Source: Neocallimastix lanati (nom. inval.)
Lineage: Eukaryota; Neocallimastigomycota; Neocallimastigomycetes; Neocallimastigales; Neocallimastigaceae
Length of the DNA stretch: 64,000 bases
Direction of reading: 5' to 3'
Assembly (NCBI GenBank): GCA_016946835.1
Contig: JACVTC010000033.1
Coordinates: 1,346,501 to 1,410,500, forward strand
Position numbers and translations under genes: made by a program. Below, one piece after another: positions 1-12,000 of the stretch (the first letter of the stretch is position 1; every line of letters starts with the position of its first letter). Under the pieces are notes generated by a model. It did not search any database. It was given only the letters and a program-made list of their open reading frames with translations, and was not told where the DNA came from.

Positions 1-1785
1 AACACAAATAATAAAATTACAATAAAAAAAAAATAATTTGTTTTAAAATCAATATTTATTTATTTAAATTTATAAAAGAAAAATAATAATATAATTATTT
101 ATTTAATAAAAAGAAAGTTATTGATTATATTTTATTTCACTAAAATTACATGTATTTATATTTTTTTATCAAATTAAAATTTGTAAAGCCTAACTATTTT
201 TTTAATAAACTAATTACTAATTATTTTTATAAATAAAACATTTAAATTGAAATTGAATTATTATTTTAGTTAATAATATTATTGTTATAAATAGTAGTTA
301 TATATTATTGAATTATTAATTATTTAATAATAGTTTAATACTAATATATATAAAATAAAAATAAAGAGATTATACAGAATATTTTATTGTGGTTTAGTTA
401 AATTTAGTAATTAAAAATAAATTTAAATTGATAACGAAAATTTTAATAACTAATTAAATAGATTTGATTATTTTCAATATAACATAATACAAAAGAAATA
501 TAATATTAATATATTAAGTGGGCAAGGACAATATTCTTGGCTAAAGATTTTTAATACATTATAATGGAATCGGATCGATAATTCAAAAAGGAATTATAAG
601 TTAATTAGTGATTTATTTACTTAAGATTTCTATTTAGTAATATTTGAAGAATATTGGAAAGTTCCAATTATATAGAATAGAATAATCTATAAGGTTAGAA
701 TAATTTATATTATTCTAGCACAATTAGTATTATTTGTTCATTCTGTAGGGTAGACTCGGGGTTGACACTTAGATATTTAAAATCAAGCAGGGGGGGACGG
801 GTATTACCCTGCTTTGATTTTAAATAAAAAAAAAAAAAAAAAAAAATAATTCTTTATTAAAAATTATTTATTTTTTTTTATTAATATAAAAGTTTTTTTT
901 TTTATTTAAAGTACACATATTTAATTTTTAAGAAATTGTTACAATATTTATATTTTTTTATAAATTTAAAGTATAATTAATTGTTTATAATTTAAGTAAT
1001 TTTATAGAATTATTGAATTAATTTTATATCAATAATTCATTTTTGTTTTAATTTTTATAAATATAATAATATAATATTCAAATATAATTTAATTAAAAAT
1101 AATTATAAAATAAATATATAGAAAATAGTTTTTACTATTTTCTTTAATATTTTTAAGTTAAATAAATTGTTTTTAAAGATTAATATAATAAATTTAATAA
1201 TCTTTAATTATTTTAAATAATACTTGTAATTATTTTCAAAATAAAATAAAATTTTTATAATATTTAATTAATAAATTTGATAATATTTAAATAATAATTT
1301 TTATAATAAGTAATAATTTTTAATAATAATTTTTAATAATAAATTTAATTAATAATCTTAATAATTTTATAATAATATTTAATAGTTATAATAAATAAAT
1401 TTTTATAATAATATTTAATAATTTTAATAATTTTATAATATTAATAATTTATAATAATTTTTAGAATAATATTTAATTAATAATTTTAATAATTTTATAA
1501 TAATTTTTATAATAATATTTAATTAATATTTTTAATAATTTAGTATCTTAAAAGTATAATTTTAATATTTACAATTGTATTTTAATATATACATATATTT
1601 AATAATATAACAATAAAGTGATTAATTAAAATTTATTTACATTATTTACAAATTAAAATTAATTTATATCAAAATAAATTAAATTTACAATGAGGTTTAG
1701 GTTATGAAGAATATAGGAAAGTACAATTTAGTAAAGAATTATTAATAATAAAATAAAGGTTATTAATTCATTCTTTACCATGTAT
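1..1785. other. AT-rich non-coding DNA left of the retroelement stack
   Basis: No reading frame or RNA gene is supported here. Most of it is A/T words and poly-A. The stretch 516-830 is less AT-rich and ends in a strong hairpin, listed separately. The segments around 640-745 and 1700-1785 share a short similar opening (GAAGAATAT, one differing base, GGAAAGT) and similar later words, so both could be decayed remains of a tRNA-associated repeat such as solo LTRs. That reading is weak. Confidence 0.5.
775..825. repeat. 18-bp inverted repeat (hairpin) with a G-rich loop
   Basis: The arm 775-792 (ATTTAAAATCAAGCAGGG) pairs with 807-825, allowing one bulged base. The loop 793-806 is G-rich. GC-rich stem tips are rare in this AT-rich DNA. 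A poly-A tract follows directly. Nothing identifies its function: it could be the end of a decayed mobile element or a small structured RNA. Confidence 0.7.
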
Positions 1786-1790
1786 TACAA

Positions 1791-2563
1791 TGTAAGAAAT
1801 TGATATAAATTTTTATAATTTATTTCTATTTCTTATTAATTAATAATTATTTCATAATTATTATTCTTTAAAAACAATTATACCAATTAATGTATTAATT
1901 GTTATAAGAAAAAATTTATTTAATATAACTTCTGTATTATTTCATAGAAAAAATGTATTTAATAAAATTTCTGCATTATTTTATCCTTCTCTTTTTTATC
2001 CTTTTTCTTTTTAATTCTTTTAGTTATTAAAATCGGTTATTAAAGTTTTTCCGATTAATTATAATTGGTTTTATTTAATAACACAATGATCAATAAGTAT
2101 AGATTATTGATCAAAAATCTTTCCAGTTTTTTCTTCTAATCTTTTTCTGGAAAGAATCATTGTTAAGATTAGAAAAATACATTTATTTTTGTAAAAATAT
2201 AAATAGCTGTTGATTTTCGTCTTTAGAAAATCAAGAGTTATTATTTTAAGAAAAATATAATAACAATAAAAGACATTAATATTTCAATTAATATAAAATA
2301 GTTATTTTAAAATTTGTCAAAAAAAAAAATAATAAAATATTTAATAATAAAATAGATTAATAAAGTTCTTTTGATAAAAACATATTTTATTTCTCATTCA
2401 TTTAAGGTCTATTATATTTTCTTATAATAAACTCTAATTTTAAAGATAAGTATTAAATTCTTATTTTTATTTTAATTTTTATTTTACTTTTTTATTTAAT
2501 CTTAATAGTTTAGTTAATATTAATTATAAATAATAATTTCTATAATTTATAGAAATTATTACA
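1791..2563 (+). repeat. 5' LTR of element A
   Basis: Starts TGTAAGAAATTG and ends TTATTACA. It is preceded by the target duplication TACAA. It carries a TATA box (2198-2206) about 35 bp before the inferred transcript start, so the right-hand part would be R and U5. It has the same length as the 3' LTR. Confidence 0.95.
2198..2245 (+). promoter_or_regulatory. Element A promoter TATA box and inferred transcript 5' end
   Basis: TATAAATAG lies at 2198-2206. About 35 bp downstream, AAGAGTTATTAT (2233-2244) is exactly complementary to the 12 bases that follow the LTR (2564-2575). In the Tf1 family the first ~11 nt of the mRNA fold back on the primer-binding site, so this segment is inferred to be the transcript 5' end. 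The TATA spacing supports that independently. Confidence 0.65.
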
Positions 2564-2575
2564 ATAATAACTCTT
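2564..2575 (+). other. Element A primer-binding site, self-priming type
   Basis: ATAATAACTCTT directly abuts the 5' LTR. It does not look like the complement of a tRNA 3' end (no TGG start). It pairs over 12 bases with LTR positions 2233-2244. This is the layout of Tf1-type self-priming retrotransposons. The family mechanism is known; its use here is inferred. Confidence 0.65.
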
Positions 2576-2676
2576 CTAGATAATTAGTTAATTGTATTAT
2601 GATATTGTAGTACAAAAGTAAAAAAAAAAAAAAAATTATTTTATCCAATCAAATAAATAAATAGATAATATTAGAG

Positions 2677-2710
<34 letters not shown>

Positions 2711-2746
2711 ATTTTTTCCAATCAGATAAATAAATAATATAATATA

Positions 2747-2791
<45 letters not shown>

Positions 2792-3059
2792 TAGTAAATT
2801 ATAATTATATAAATTAAATTGTATATATTAATAGATAGTAAAATTATATTATTAAATAAAATAATTATAACAATAACAATAATAATAAATACGTAAATTA
2901 TATACTATAAATTATACTAACAATTAAATTTTTTATATTTAATAATATTAATTTATAATAAAGGATTCTAGAAGTTATTTCCAAAAATAAACAATATAAT
3001 GAGAATTAGTACGAACTTTAGAAGCAGGAGTAGCCTGAGTCTTGTAACTGAGTGATTTC

Positions 3060-3200
3060 CGGATTAAGTTTACCCTTCACGACAAGCTGTGCGGGAGGCT
3101 CTGAACTGGTCTGTTTTAATGGTAAACAGATTGCAATCGTGGTGCGCGCGGCAACAAGACACCATTAATAGGTAAGCTGGTCGTATAGCGCATACTATCA
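3060..3200 (+). other. Conserved structured segment in the element A leader
   Basis: A GC-richer island in an AT-rich leader. It shares ordered blocks with the leaders of elements B and C: CGGATTAAGTTTA, GGCTCTGAACTG, AATCGTGG, GGTAAGCTG and TACTATCA. Between the second and third block lies a 7-bp hairpin (TCTGTTT 3110-3116 with AAACAGA 3124-3130). In B and C the same place holds a 7-bp hairpin of different sequence, which is covariation. AGTTTACC near the start can pair with GGTAAGCT near the end to close the structure. Function is unknown; packaging, translation control or self-cleavage are possibilities. Confidence 0.65.
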
Positions 3201-3341
3201 CTCAAACTCAGGGGCTTCTGGAAAATTGGTCGGAAATGCTCATTTTTGTTAAAATATTGGAAGTGTTCTTCTAGACTCCGAAGTTATAAATTTCTATTAT
3301 TAATATAAATAATTTATATTTTACAATTATATACATATATT

Positions 3342-3413
3342 AAAGATATATTAAAGATATATTAAAGATATTTTAAAGATATTTTAAAGATATATTAAAG
3401 ATATTTTAAAGAT
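3342..3413 (+). repeat. 11-bp tandem repeat in the element A leader
   Basis: About six and a half copies of an 11-bp unit, AAAGATATATT or AAAGATATTTT, lie just before the Gag-Pol start. No function is evident. Confidence 0.8.
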
Positions 3414-3443
3414 CTATATTAAAAAAGTCTATTTAGTATTTTA

Positions 3444-6400
3444 ATGAACTCAATCAGTATGGAAGCTACTAAGGAAGCTGAAGCGTCAAAATTAATTTCT
3501 GCAATTACCGAATTTATTCCCACATTTTTTTCACCTAACGGTGTGTTGGCCCGCAATGAAGACAACACAAAGCTTAATCTAAACGAACTAACGGAACAGT
3601 GTGAATTGTTCTTTGATGAACATGCCAATTCGTTCCCAAATGACAACTTTAGAAACGCTTTCGTTATCAGCAAACTTTATGGACCAGCTAAAAAATGGGG
3701 ATTATCTCTCAAGGCTGATGGAACACTTAATTCTCTCACCTATGAGGAATTTAAGAGGTTATTGTTAGAAAATTTTGGAGATACAAAGGAACAAAGGTTT
3801 GTTTTAATTGAAGAACTTTTGAACCTTAAACAGCTTCACCTCGGAAAGGCAGCTTTCTTTACTATTGAATTCAGAAGATTAGCGTCAAGAATTGGTTGGA
3901 ACGACGATGTTTTTATTGACCTTATCCGGAGAGGCCTTCTTGAGGAGGTTCGTCTGGAGTTCGATAAAATCGAAAGACCAAAGACCCTTTTTGAAGCAAC
4001 AAATTCAATCATCAGCATCGATAAAAAATGTTTCATTAACAACCTAGCCAAAACAAATAAGTCAACCAACAAGTCGCAAAAAAGAAAAAGAGATGAGCAT
4101 CCAAAACAGGAATTCAAGAACAACAAAGTACACAAGAAATTCAGAAAAAATCAAAACAAAGAAAGCATCCTTTCGGCTAACTATACACCAAACACCTCAA
4201 ATTCAATGACCACTACATTTATATTAAATAATAATGGAAAGAAAATGAAAATAAACGTCCTTATTGATTCTGGTTCTGCAAGAAGTTACATCTGTAGAGA
4301 CTTTGTAAACGCCAACAGAATTCAATTATCTACTTTGTCTTCACCATTGAACATTCAGTTACCGAACAACAAAAGTATGAATATAAGACAAGTAACGAAG
4401 AAATTAGGCCTTGCCTTCATGGACCACAAGGAAAGCTATGAATTCTACGTAGCTACCTTACAACTTCAGGGAATATCAGCCATCCTTGGAAGAGATTGGT
4501 TGAGTATTCATATGCCATACGTAGATTTCAAAAATAATAAGATTTACTTTTTAGAGAACCACTGCGGAAATCACTGCCCTTCAGCAAAAGGGAATAAATT
4601 CATTTTTCACTCTAAAGATGTTACTGCTGCAATTTTGCCAAACAACGAAAACAACAATGTATCAAAAGATAAAACAGAAACATACTCAATATCTGGTGAC
4701 GAACTTTTTGATATAGATATTTGCGCCGCTTTAGTAAATGAAACTGATAAAGATGAAATTATCAACATATACTATCAAGATTTGAAAATTGTATTTGAAA
4801 AGAAAGAGGCAGACAAATTGCCTCCACATCGTGAATATGATATATCAATTGACCTAGTCCCTGGTGGTCAATTATATTATGGACCTGTGTACTCTCTTAC
4901 GATTGTCGAAATGGAAGCTCTTAAAAACTATTTAAAAGAAAATTTAGATAAGGGGTTTATAAGGAAGTCAAAATCACCTGCTGGTGCCCCTGTCCTGTTT
5001 GTAAAAAAACAAGATGGAAGCTTACGACTCTGCGTTGATTATAGGAAATTAAATTCTATTACAATTAGGAATAGCTACCCTATCCCAAGATTGGTTGACT
5101 TGATTGAATCGTTTAAGGGGGCAGTAATATTCACTCGTTTGGACCTTCGATCTGCATATAACCTTGTCCGCGTTAAAGAAGGTCATGAATATTTAACTGC
5201 TTTTAGAACACCTTTAGGCCAATTTGAATATCTAGTAATGCCCTTTGGCCTAAGAAATGCCCCCTCGGTGTTTCAAAGATTCATCCAGGATGTTTTATCT
5301 GATGCAATTGGCATATTTGTTCAAGTATACTTGGATGATATAATAATTTATTCAAAAAGTTTAGACGAACATATTCAACATGTTCGTAAAATATTGTCGC
5401 TTCTAATTAAAAATGGTCTTTACGTGAAATTGGAAAAATGTGATTTTCATGTTAAAGAAACTATTTTTTTAGGGTTTGTGGTGTCTGTAAATGGTCTTTC
5501 AATGGACAGGAATAAGGTTAAAGCTGTTATCGACTGGCCTATCCCAAAAAATATTAAAGAACTCCAAGGGTTTCTAGGACTTTGTAACTTCTATAGGAAG
5601 TTCATAAATAATTTTGCCGAGATCATTGAACCTCTCCGTCGGCTTTTGAAGAAGAACTCTCCCTTCATTTGGGATGTTAGGGCAGACAATGCTTTCAACA
5701 AACTCAAAGAAGCTTTTACGACGGAAGAAATCCTAGTTTATCCAGATCCAGAGAAAGAATTCTTTGTAGAAACGGACGCTAGCAATTTCGCTGTTGGTTG
5801 TGTTTTATCCCAAATTAGTAACAAAGACAATAAACTCCATCCGGTTGCTTTCTACTCTAGGTCCTTGTCTTCTGCTGAAATCAATTATACTATTTATGAC
5901 AAGGAATTACTTGCAATAATCGTAGCTTTTGAAACCTGGCGCCATCACCTAGAAGGTGCTAAATTTCCAGTACAAGTAGTCACAGATCACAGAAATCTGT
6001 TATATTTTAAGCAACCTCAAAAATTAAACCAAAGACAAATTAGATGGAGTCTCTTTCTCTCAAAGTTCACTTATAGGATTTCATTTCGCTCCGGTATTAA
6101 GAGTGGTAAACCTGACTCTTTATCAAGACGCCCTGATTACGTCAACAAGGATTCGACCAATGAAGGTTATCCTCTGTTAGATGAAGAGATATTTTGTTGT
6201 GCACCTTCTGACAACTTAAAAGCCTTAATTGAAGCTCAGAAGTCTGACACATACTGTAAGGATACACTCAATAAAATTAAAACAAGGTCAAATGAAGTAA
6301 AAAGTTCGCTTTTTACCATCGTCGAAGGGGTTCTGCATTTTCAGAACCGAATAATTGTCCCTTCTTCACTCAAGGCCAAGGTATTGAAAATGTATCATGA

Positions 6401-7439
6401 TGGTCCAACTAATGGTCACCAAGGAGTAGATAAAACTTTTGAAAAATTAAGAAGAAATTATTGGTGGCCAAATATGAAAAAAGACATCAAGAATTACATA
6501 TCCTCATGCGATGTTTGTGGAAGAAATAAGCTCCGAAGACACAAGCCATATGGTAAAATACAACCTTTACCGGTTCCCAGTAGACCTTGGGAAATAATTG
6601 GCGTTGACTTTATCACTTCACTTCCCAGTTCGCAAGATTGTACATGTTTAATGGTTGTAGCTGACCATCTGACCAAAATGATTCACCTTGTCCCTTGTTC
6701 TGATGTTCCCTCCGCTGATCTGACGGCCAAAATGCTTCTATTCAATGTTTTTCGCTACCATGGATTCCCTAAAATAATTGTTTCGGACCATGGTTCTCAA
6801 TTTTCATCAGAATTTTGGACTTCGTTGTGCTCTGCTATTAACGCTAATCCAAGACTTGCCACAGCTCACCATCAACAATCCAATGGACAAATTGAGCGTG
6901 CAAATTCAGTAATTGAGCAGTATCTCCGATGTTATTGTTCAACGTCCCAAAATGAATGGTGTTATTATGTTCCTTTATGTGAAATGACCTATAACAACTC
7001 CCTGCATAAGTCCATAGGTAAATCACCATTCTTTGCTAATTATGGCTTTAATCCTTCCTGTACTATAGAGTCGCCTCCTGTTCTTCTAAAGGATAATGCT
7101 TCCGCTTTAACCAGGGATTGGTCCTCACATTTCGAAGCATTGAAGAGACACTTACAAAAAGCTAAAGAAAATTTTAAGAAGTTTGGAGATTCGAAGAAAG
7201 CTACAGGACCTTCATTCAAAGTAAATGATTTTGTATGGCTAAAAAGATATTATTTTACAAATGAGCCATCCAAAAAACTTTCTTCACAATATCTTGGGCC
7301 GTTTAGAGTTTTGGAAGTGAGGGAGAGAATGAATTACCGGTTAGATTTGCCAGAAAATCTACATTTACATCCGGTATTTCATGTTTCCCAGTTGGAGCCT
7401 TATACAAAAAGAAATCCGGAACTAGTGGATGCATCATAA
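3444..7439 (+). CDS. Element A Gag-Pol polyprotein
   Basis: A 1,331-residue retrotransposon polyprotein in one frame. Order of parts: a Gag-like helical region (about 20-200), a basic Lys-rich linker (about 205-240), an aspartic protease with LIDSG (D275), a reverse transcriptase with LRLCVDYRKLN and the YLDD active site (629-632), RNase H beginning at FVETDAS (D778), and an integrase with a His-His-Cys-Cys zinc region (first His about 985) and a catalytic triad D1055, D1115, E1151 with 35-residue spacing. It ends shortly after HPVFHVSQLEPY, the usual lead-in to the C-terminus of Tf1/chromovirus integrases; no chromodomain follows. The chosen ATG lies in the fitting frame directly after the leader. 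The frame looks intact. Confidence 0.93.
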   Translation: MNSISMEATKEAEASKLISAITEFIPTFFSPNGVLARNEDNTKLNLNELTEQCELFFDEHANSFPNDNFRNAFVISKLYGPAKKWGLSLKADGTLNSLTYEEFKRLLLENFGDTKEQRFVLIEELLNLKQLHLGKAAFFTIEFRRLASRIGWNDDVFIDLIRRGLLEEVRLEFDKIERPKTLFEATNSIISIDKKCFINNLAKTNKSTNKSQKRKRDEHPKQEFKNNKVHKKFRKNQNKESILSANYTPNTSNSMTTTFILNNNGKKMKINVLIDSGSARSYICRDFVNANRIQLSTLSSPLNIQLPNNKSMNIRQVTKKLGLAFMDHKESYEFYVATLQLQGISAILGRDWLSIHMPYVDFKNNKIYFLENHCGNHCPSAKGNKFIFHSKDVTAAILPNNENNNVSKDKTETYSISGDELFDIDICAALVNETDKDEIINIYYQDLKIVFEKKEADKLPPHREYDISIDLVPGGQLYYGPVYSLTIVEMEALKNYLKENLDKGFIRKSKSPAGAPVLFVKKQDGSLRLCVDYRKLNSITIRNSYPIPRLVDLIESFKGAVIFTRLDLRSAYNLVRVKEGHEYLTAFRTPLGQFEYLVMPFGLRNAPSVFQRFIQDVLSDAIGIFVQVYLDDIIIYSKSLDEHIQHVRKILSLLIKNGLYVKLEKCDFHVKETIFLGFVVSVNGLSMDRNKVKAVIDWPIPKNIKELQGFLGLCNFYRKFINNFAEIIEPLRRLLKKNSPFIWDVRADNAFNKLKEAFTTEEILVYPDPEKEFFVETDASNFAVGCVLSQISNKDNKLHPVAFYSRSLSSAEINYTIYDKELLAIIVAFETWRHHLEGAKFPVQVVTDHRNLLYFKQPQKLNQRQIRWSLFLSKFTYRISFRSGIKSGKPDSLSRRPDYVNKDSTNEGYPLLDEEIFCCAPSDNLKALIEAQKSDTYCKDTLNKIKTRSNEVKSSLFTIVEGVLHFQNRIIVPSSLKAKVLKMYHDGPTNGHQGVDKTFEKLRRNYWWPNMKKDIKNYISSCDVCGRNKLRRHKPYGKIQPLPVPSRPWEIIGVDFITSLPSSQDCTCLMVVADHLTKMIHLVPCSDVPSADLTAKMLLFNVFRYHGFPKIIVSDHGSQFSSEFWTSLCSAINANPRLATAHHQQSNGQIERANSVIEQYLRCYCSTSQNEWCYYVPLCEMTYNNSLHKSIGKSPFFANYGFNPSCTIESPPVLLKDNASALTRDWSSHFEALKRHLQKAKENFKKFGDSKKATGPSFKVNDFVWLKRYYFTNEPSKKLSSQYLGPFRVLEVRERMNYRLDLPENLHLHPVFHVSQLEPYTKRNPELVDAS

Positions 7440-7449
7440 GGAGGTGCAA

Positions 7450-8222
7450 TGTAAGAAATTGATATAAATTTTTATAATTTATTTCTATTTCTTATTAATT
7501 AATAATTATTTCATAATTATTATTCTTTAAAAACAATTATACCAATTAATGTATTAATTGTTATAAGAAAAAATTTATTTAATATAACTTCTGTATTATT
7601 TCATAGAAAAAATGTATTTAATAAAATTTCTGCATTATTTTATCCTTCTCTTTTTTATCCTTTTTCTTTTTAATTCTTTTAGTTATTAAAATCGGTTATT
7701 AAAGTTTTTCCGATTAATTATAATTGGTTTTATTTAATAACACAATGATCAATAAGTATAGATTATTGATCAAAAATCTTTCCAGTTTTTTCTTCTAATC
7801 TTTTTCTGGAAAGAATCATTGTTAAGATTAGAAAAATACATTTATTTTTGTAAAAATATAAATAGCTGTTGATTTTCGTCTTTAGAAAATCAAGAGTTAT
7901 TATTTTAAGAAAAATATAATAACAATAAAAGACATTAATATTTCAATTAATATAAAATAGTTATTTTAAAATTTGTCAAAAAAAAAAATAATAAAATATT
8001 TAATAATAAAATAGATTAATAAAGTTCTTTTGATAAAAACATATTTTATTTCTCATTCATTTAAGGTCTATTATATTTTCTTATAATAAACTCTAATTTT
8101 AAAGATAAGTATTAAATTCTTATTTTTATTTTAATTTTTATTTTACTTTTTTATTTAATCTTAATAGTTTAGTTAATATTAATTATAAATAATAATTTCT
8201 ATAATTTATAGAAATTATTACA
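7450..8222 (+). repeat. 3' LTR of element A
   Basis: Has the same 773-bp length as the 5' LTR and appears identical by eye. It begins ten bases after the Gag-Pol stop and is followed by the duplication TACAA at 8223-8227. One base later the LTR of element B begins. Confidence 0.95.
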
Positions 8223-8228
8223 TACAAA

Positions 8229-8527
8229 TGTTAAGGTTTTAGAGAATTAAATAAAAATAAAGTAAGGAAACACAAATTTTATTTATTTATTTATTATTTT
8301 TATTTATAAATTTATTTGATTTTATTTGATGATATTTAAAAATTAGTAGCAAAATTTACAACTATTTATACTTTTTTTCAAGGCATAAAAGTTGTTCTTG
8401 CCACTAAATTACATTTTATTTATTTTTTTTTTTTAAAAACTATTAAATTTAAATTGATTTTTATAATTAATTATATAAAATTTAATTATAACAATATAAA
8501 TAAAATACATTTATAATATTAATAAAA

Positions 8528-8580
<53 letters not shown>

Positions 8581-9076
8581 TTATTTATTTAAAAATATCT
8601 AAAATATTACTAATAAGAATTTATTTAATTGGCTATAATTTTTATTACAATCTGTTAAAATATTCAAATAAAAATAAAAATACTATTCTAATATAAAGGT
8701 TTTTAATAAAATAAAATATTTTTCAATATAAAATAAAACATTTCGATATAAAATTTTATAATAAAAAGTTAAAATATAATATATAAATTTTTAATTATCA
8801 ATATATAAAAATATTATTAATATAAATTTTCATTATTAATATAAAAAAAATAAGATTTATTATTAATATTGCTAATATAAGTTTTAAATATATAAAAATA
8901 TTACTATTAATATAAGATTTAATATAAAAATATAAAGTTTAATATAATTTTTGATTTAATTTTTGATCTTTGGATTTAAAAATTTATTAAAGTACAAAAA
9001 TAATAATGTACACATAATGTATTAGAAATAAATCGTAGATTTAATTAAGAATGCATTATTTAGTACATTCTTATCA
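8229..9076 (-). repeat. 3' LTR of element B
   Basis: On the + strand it starts TGTTAAGG and ends TTATCA. It contains a poly-T tract of about 45-50 bases (near 8531-8578). Its variant word AAAGTAAGGAAACAC is shared with the other LTR of B and differs from AAAGTAAACAAACAC in C, which pairs the LTRs correctly. Confidence 0.95.
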
Positions 9077-9094
9077 AGATGCCCCGACGAAGAC

Positions 9095-12000
9095 TCAAGC
9101 TTCTCTGTAAGCGGAGTTAAACTTTACTAAATTTTTAAAGTGAACATTCCTATCGAGTTGCTTTCCAGTCTTCTGATCGATTAAGGTTGCCGTGTTGAAT
9201 TGAATTTTTAAAATTTTAAATGGTCCATTGTAATATGGTTCTAGCTTAGTGCGGCTAAAGTTTCTAACAAGAACAAGATCACCAGCTTTTAATTCTTTTC
9301 CTTTTTTCATACTTATTTGTTCTTCTCGTCTTGTTGCCCAATACTTGTTAGCATTCTTCACATTTTCGCATGCTTCTCTAGTCCATTGATAATGACGAAC
9401 AAATTTTTCCATTAAAATTTCATCATACGATTTACCTGCATTTTCAATTGTTCTTATGGCTATATCATAAGGCTGTTGGTCTTCTCTTCCATATACTAAT
9501 TCAAAACTAGAATGTCCGGTAGCTGTGTTTTTGGTAGTTCGAAGTGCCCATAAAGCAGAAGGTAAAACTTCATCCCAATCTTGATTTTTCCTTCCTAATA
9601 AACGAAGTAATTTTCCAATTTCTTTATTTCGGTTTTCAGTGAGACCATTGGATTCAGGGTGATAGGTAGCTATGAATTTTACATAAACATCATAAAGATC
9701 AAGAAAGATTTTAGTCATATCAGAAGTGAATTGGACTCCATTATCTGTAGTAATAACTTGAGGCACACCATGTCTTGCAAAAACGTTTATTAAAAATTTA
9801 ATTATATCAGAGGAAGTTATGTTTTCAGTGGGTTCGGCTTCAACCCATTTGGTAAAGTAATCAACAGTTACTATAATATATTGATTATTATTTCTTGTTT
9901 TTGGTAACGGTCCTATAATATCTAATCCTAAATGCACAAAGGGACCCTCCACTTTAGTTGGATGGTTTTCGGTTGGTTCTGGATATGGTTGAGGACGATT
10001 TAACTGGCATTTTTCACAATTACTAACAATTCTTTTGATATCTTTAATCATATGATTCCAATAAAAGTTTTTCTTAAGTCTTTGATATGTTTTGTAATAT
10101 CCTTCGTGGCCAATATTATGAGCTTCTAAAATTAATTTAAACCTTTCATTTTCGTCCGTTATTAATTTTCTATAATTTCCATTGTCGATAAAGTAATCTT
10201 CACCATCAATAACAGTAAACTTTTCATTAATAAATTCCTTTATAACCTTAGATAATAATTCTTCATTATTTCCATTAGTAATTTTTGTTAATAATATCTT
10301 TCTCTCTTCCTTACTTTTCATTCTTGAAAGAGCATCAGCTAACACATTCTTTTTGCCTGATTCATATTTTATATTAATTCCAAGCATACTAGCGGTTAGA
10401 CACCATCTTGTTTGCCTTGCATTCAAAGGTTCTTTATTCTTAAATAAACCAACTAATGGTTTATGATCTGTGTAAATAGTTGTAGGTAATGGATTTCCTT
10501 CAATATAAGATTTAAATTTAGTCATACAGTAAAATAAAGCTGTTCCTTCCAAATCTGTGATACCATAATTCTTTTCAGTTTTCTTCAAACTTCTACTTAT
10601 AAAGTGTATTGGATGCTCCTTACCGGTTTCTTCTTCTTTTTGTAAAAGAACTCCACCAATTCCATTATACGAAGCATCAGTTCTAATGATAAAAGGTTTG
10701 TCAAATGACGGAAATTTTAGAATAGGTGCATTGATTAATTTTTCTTTTAGGAGTTCAAAGCTTTCTTGTTGTTCTTTATTCCATTCATATTTAGTATTCT
10801 TTTTCAATAATTTACATAAAGGTGAGGTAATTTGAGCATATTTAGGGATAAAGTCACGATAATACCCTATTGCTCCTAGAAATGATCTTAATTCATGAAT
10901 TGATGAAGGGGCTTCCCACTTCTTAATAGCTGTTATTTTACTTTCCATGGGACTTAATCCTTTAGTAGTAAGTTTGTGACCTAATACATCAACTTCAGTT
11001 TGAAGAAAATGGCACTTTTCAATATTAATTTTTAACTTGTTTTCTTTAAATACTTCTAATACTTGTTTAATATGAATTAAATGTTCTTCGATACTTTTTG
11101 AATAGATCAAAACATCATCAATAAATACATAAACAAATTCACCAATAAAAGGGAATAAAATTTTATTCATTTCTCTTTGGAAGGTTGAGGGAGCTCCAGT
11201 AAGTCCAAAAGGCATAACCTTAAATTGATAATTTCCAAACTTAGTAGTGAAAGTGGTTACTTCAACGCTTTCTTCATCCATTAAGATTTGGTGAAAACCA
11301 GAAAATAAATCAAGAGTTGTAAATATTTTAGCTCCTCCGAGACTATCAAAAATTTCATCTATATATGGAACTGAATAAGAATCTTTTTCTGTCATATCAT
11401 TGACTTTTCGGTAGTCAATGCACAAGCGCCACTTTCCATTGTGTTTTAGAATGAGTACTACTGGAGATGACCATTCTGAACAGGATGGTTCTATCAATCC
11501 TTTCTTAATAAGCTTTGTAAGTTCTTCTTTTAAGATATCTGATTTTAATTTAGTTAACCTATAACTTCTTAATTTTACTGGCTTTGCATTTGCTTTCAAA
11601 CGGATCTTATGTGGTGAAAGTTTAGAAGGAGTTAGTTCTTCTGTTGAAGTGGCAACTATGTCAATCATTTCTTTGAGAATTTTAATAATTTGTTCTTTAT
11701 AATCTTTATTTAAGGTACTTAAAAATTCATCACTCTCAATAAATTCCATTGGAGTTAATTCCTTTATAATTTCCTTTTCATTATTCGTTTCTTCAACTTT
11801 TCTAATAGTGCAGATTATACTTTCTTCATCATAATATTGATTATTTATTTTAGCTATTTCTTCGTATTCACTTTCTGACAAAAGTTTACATAGACTGTTT
11901 AAGGTTGGATGAATAAATAAACAATGATCGATTTGAGTTTTAAAGTTTATTAACATATCATAAAATGAGTCTTCTTTCTCAATAATTCTAAAGTCCGCAT

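Larger units (their letters stand above)
1791..8222 (+). mobile_element. Element A: Ty3/gypsy LTR retrotransposon, Tf1/sushi-like, looks whole
   Basis: Two LTRs of 773 bp (1791-2563 and 7450-8222) flank an 880-bp leader and one long Gag-Pol frame (3444-7439). The LTRs open with TG, end with CA and appear identical by eye, which points to a recent insertion. The flanking duplication is TACAA at 1786-1790 and 8223-8227. A purine-rich stretch AAGGAGGTGCAA lies just before the right LTR and is the likely polypurine tract. A single Gag-Pol frame of about 1,330 residues and priming by the transcript's own 5' end are Tf1-group traits. The right duplication overlaps that of element B, which places A as the outermost, probably oldest, member of a stack beside a tRNA gene. 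Confidence 0.95.
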
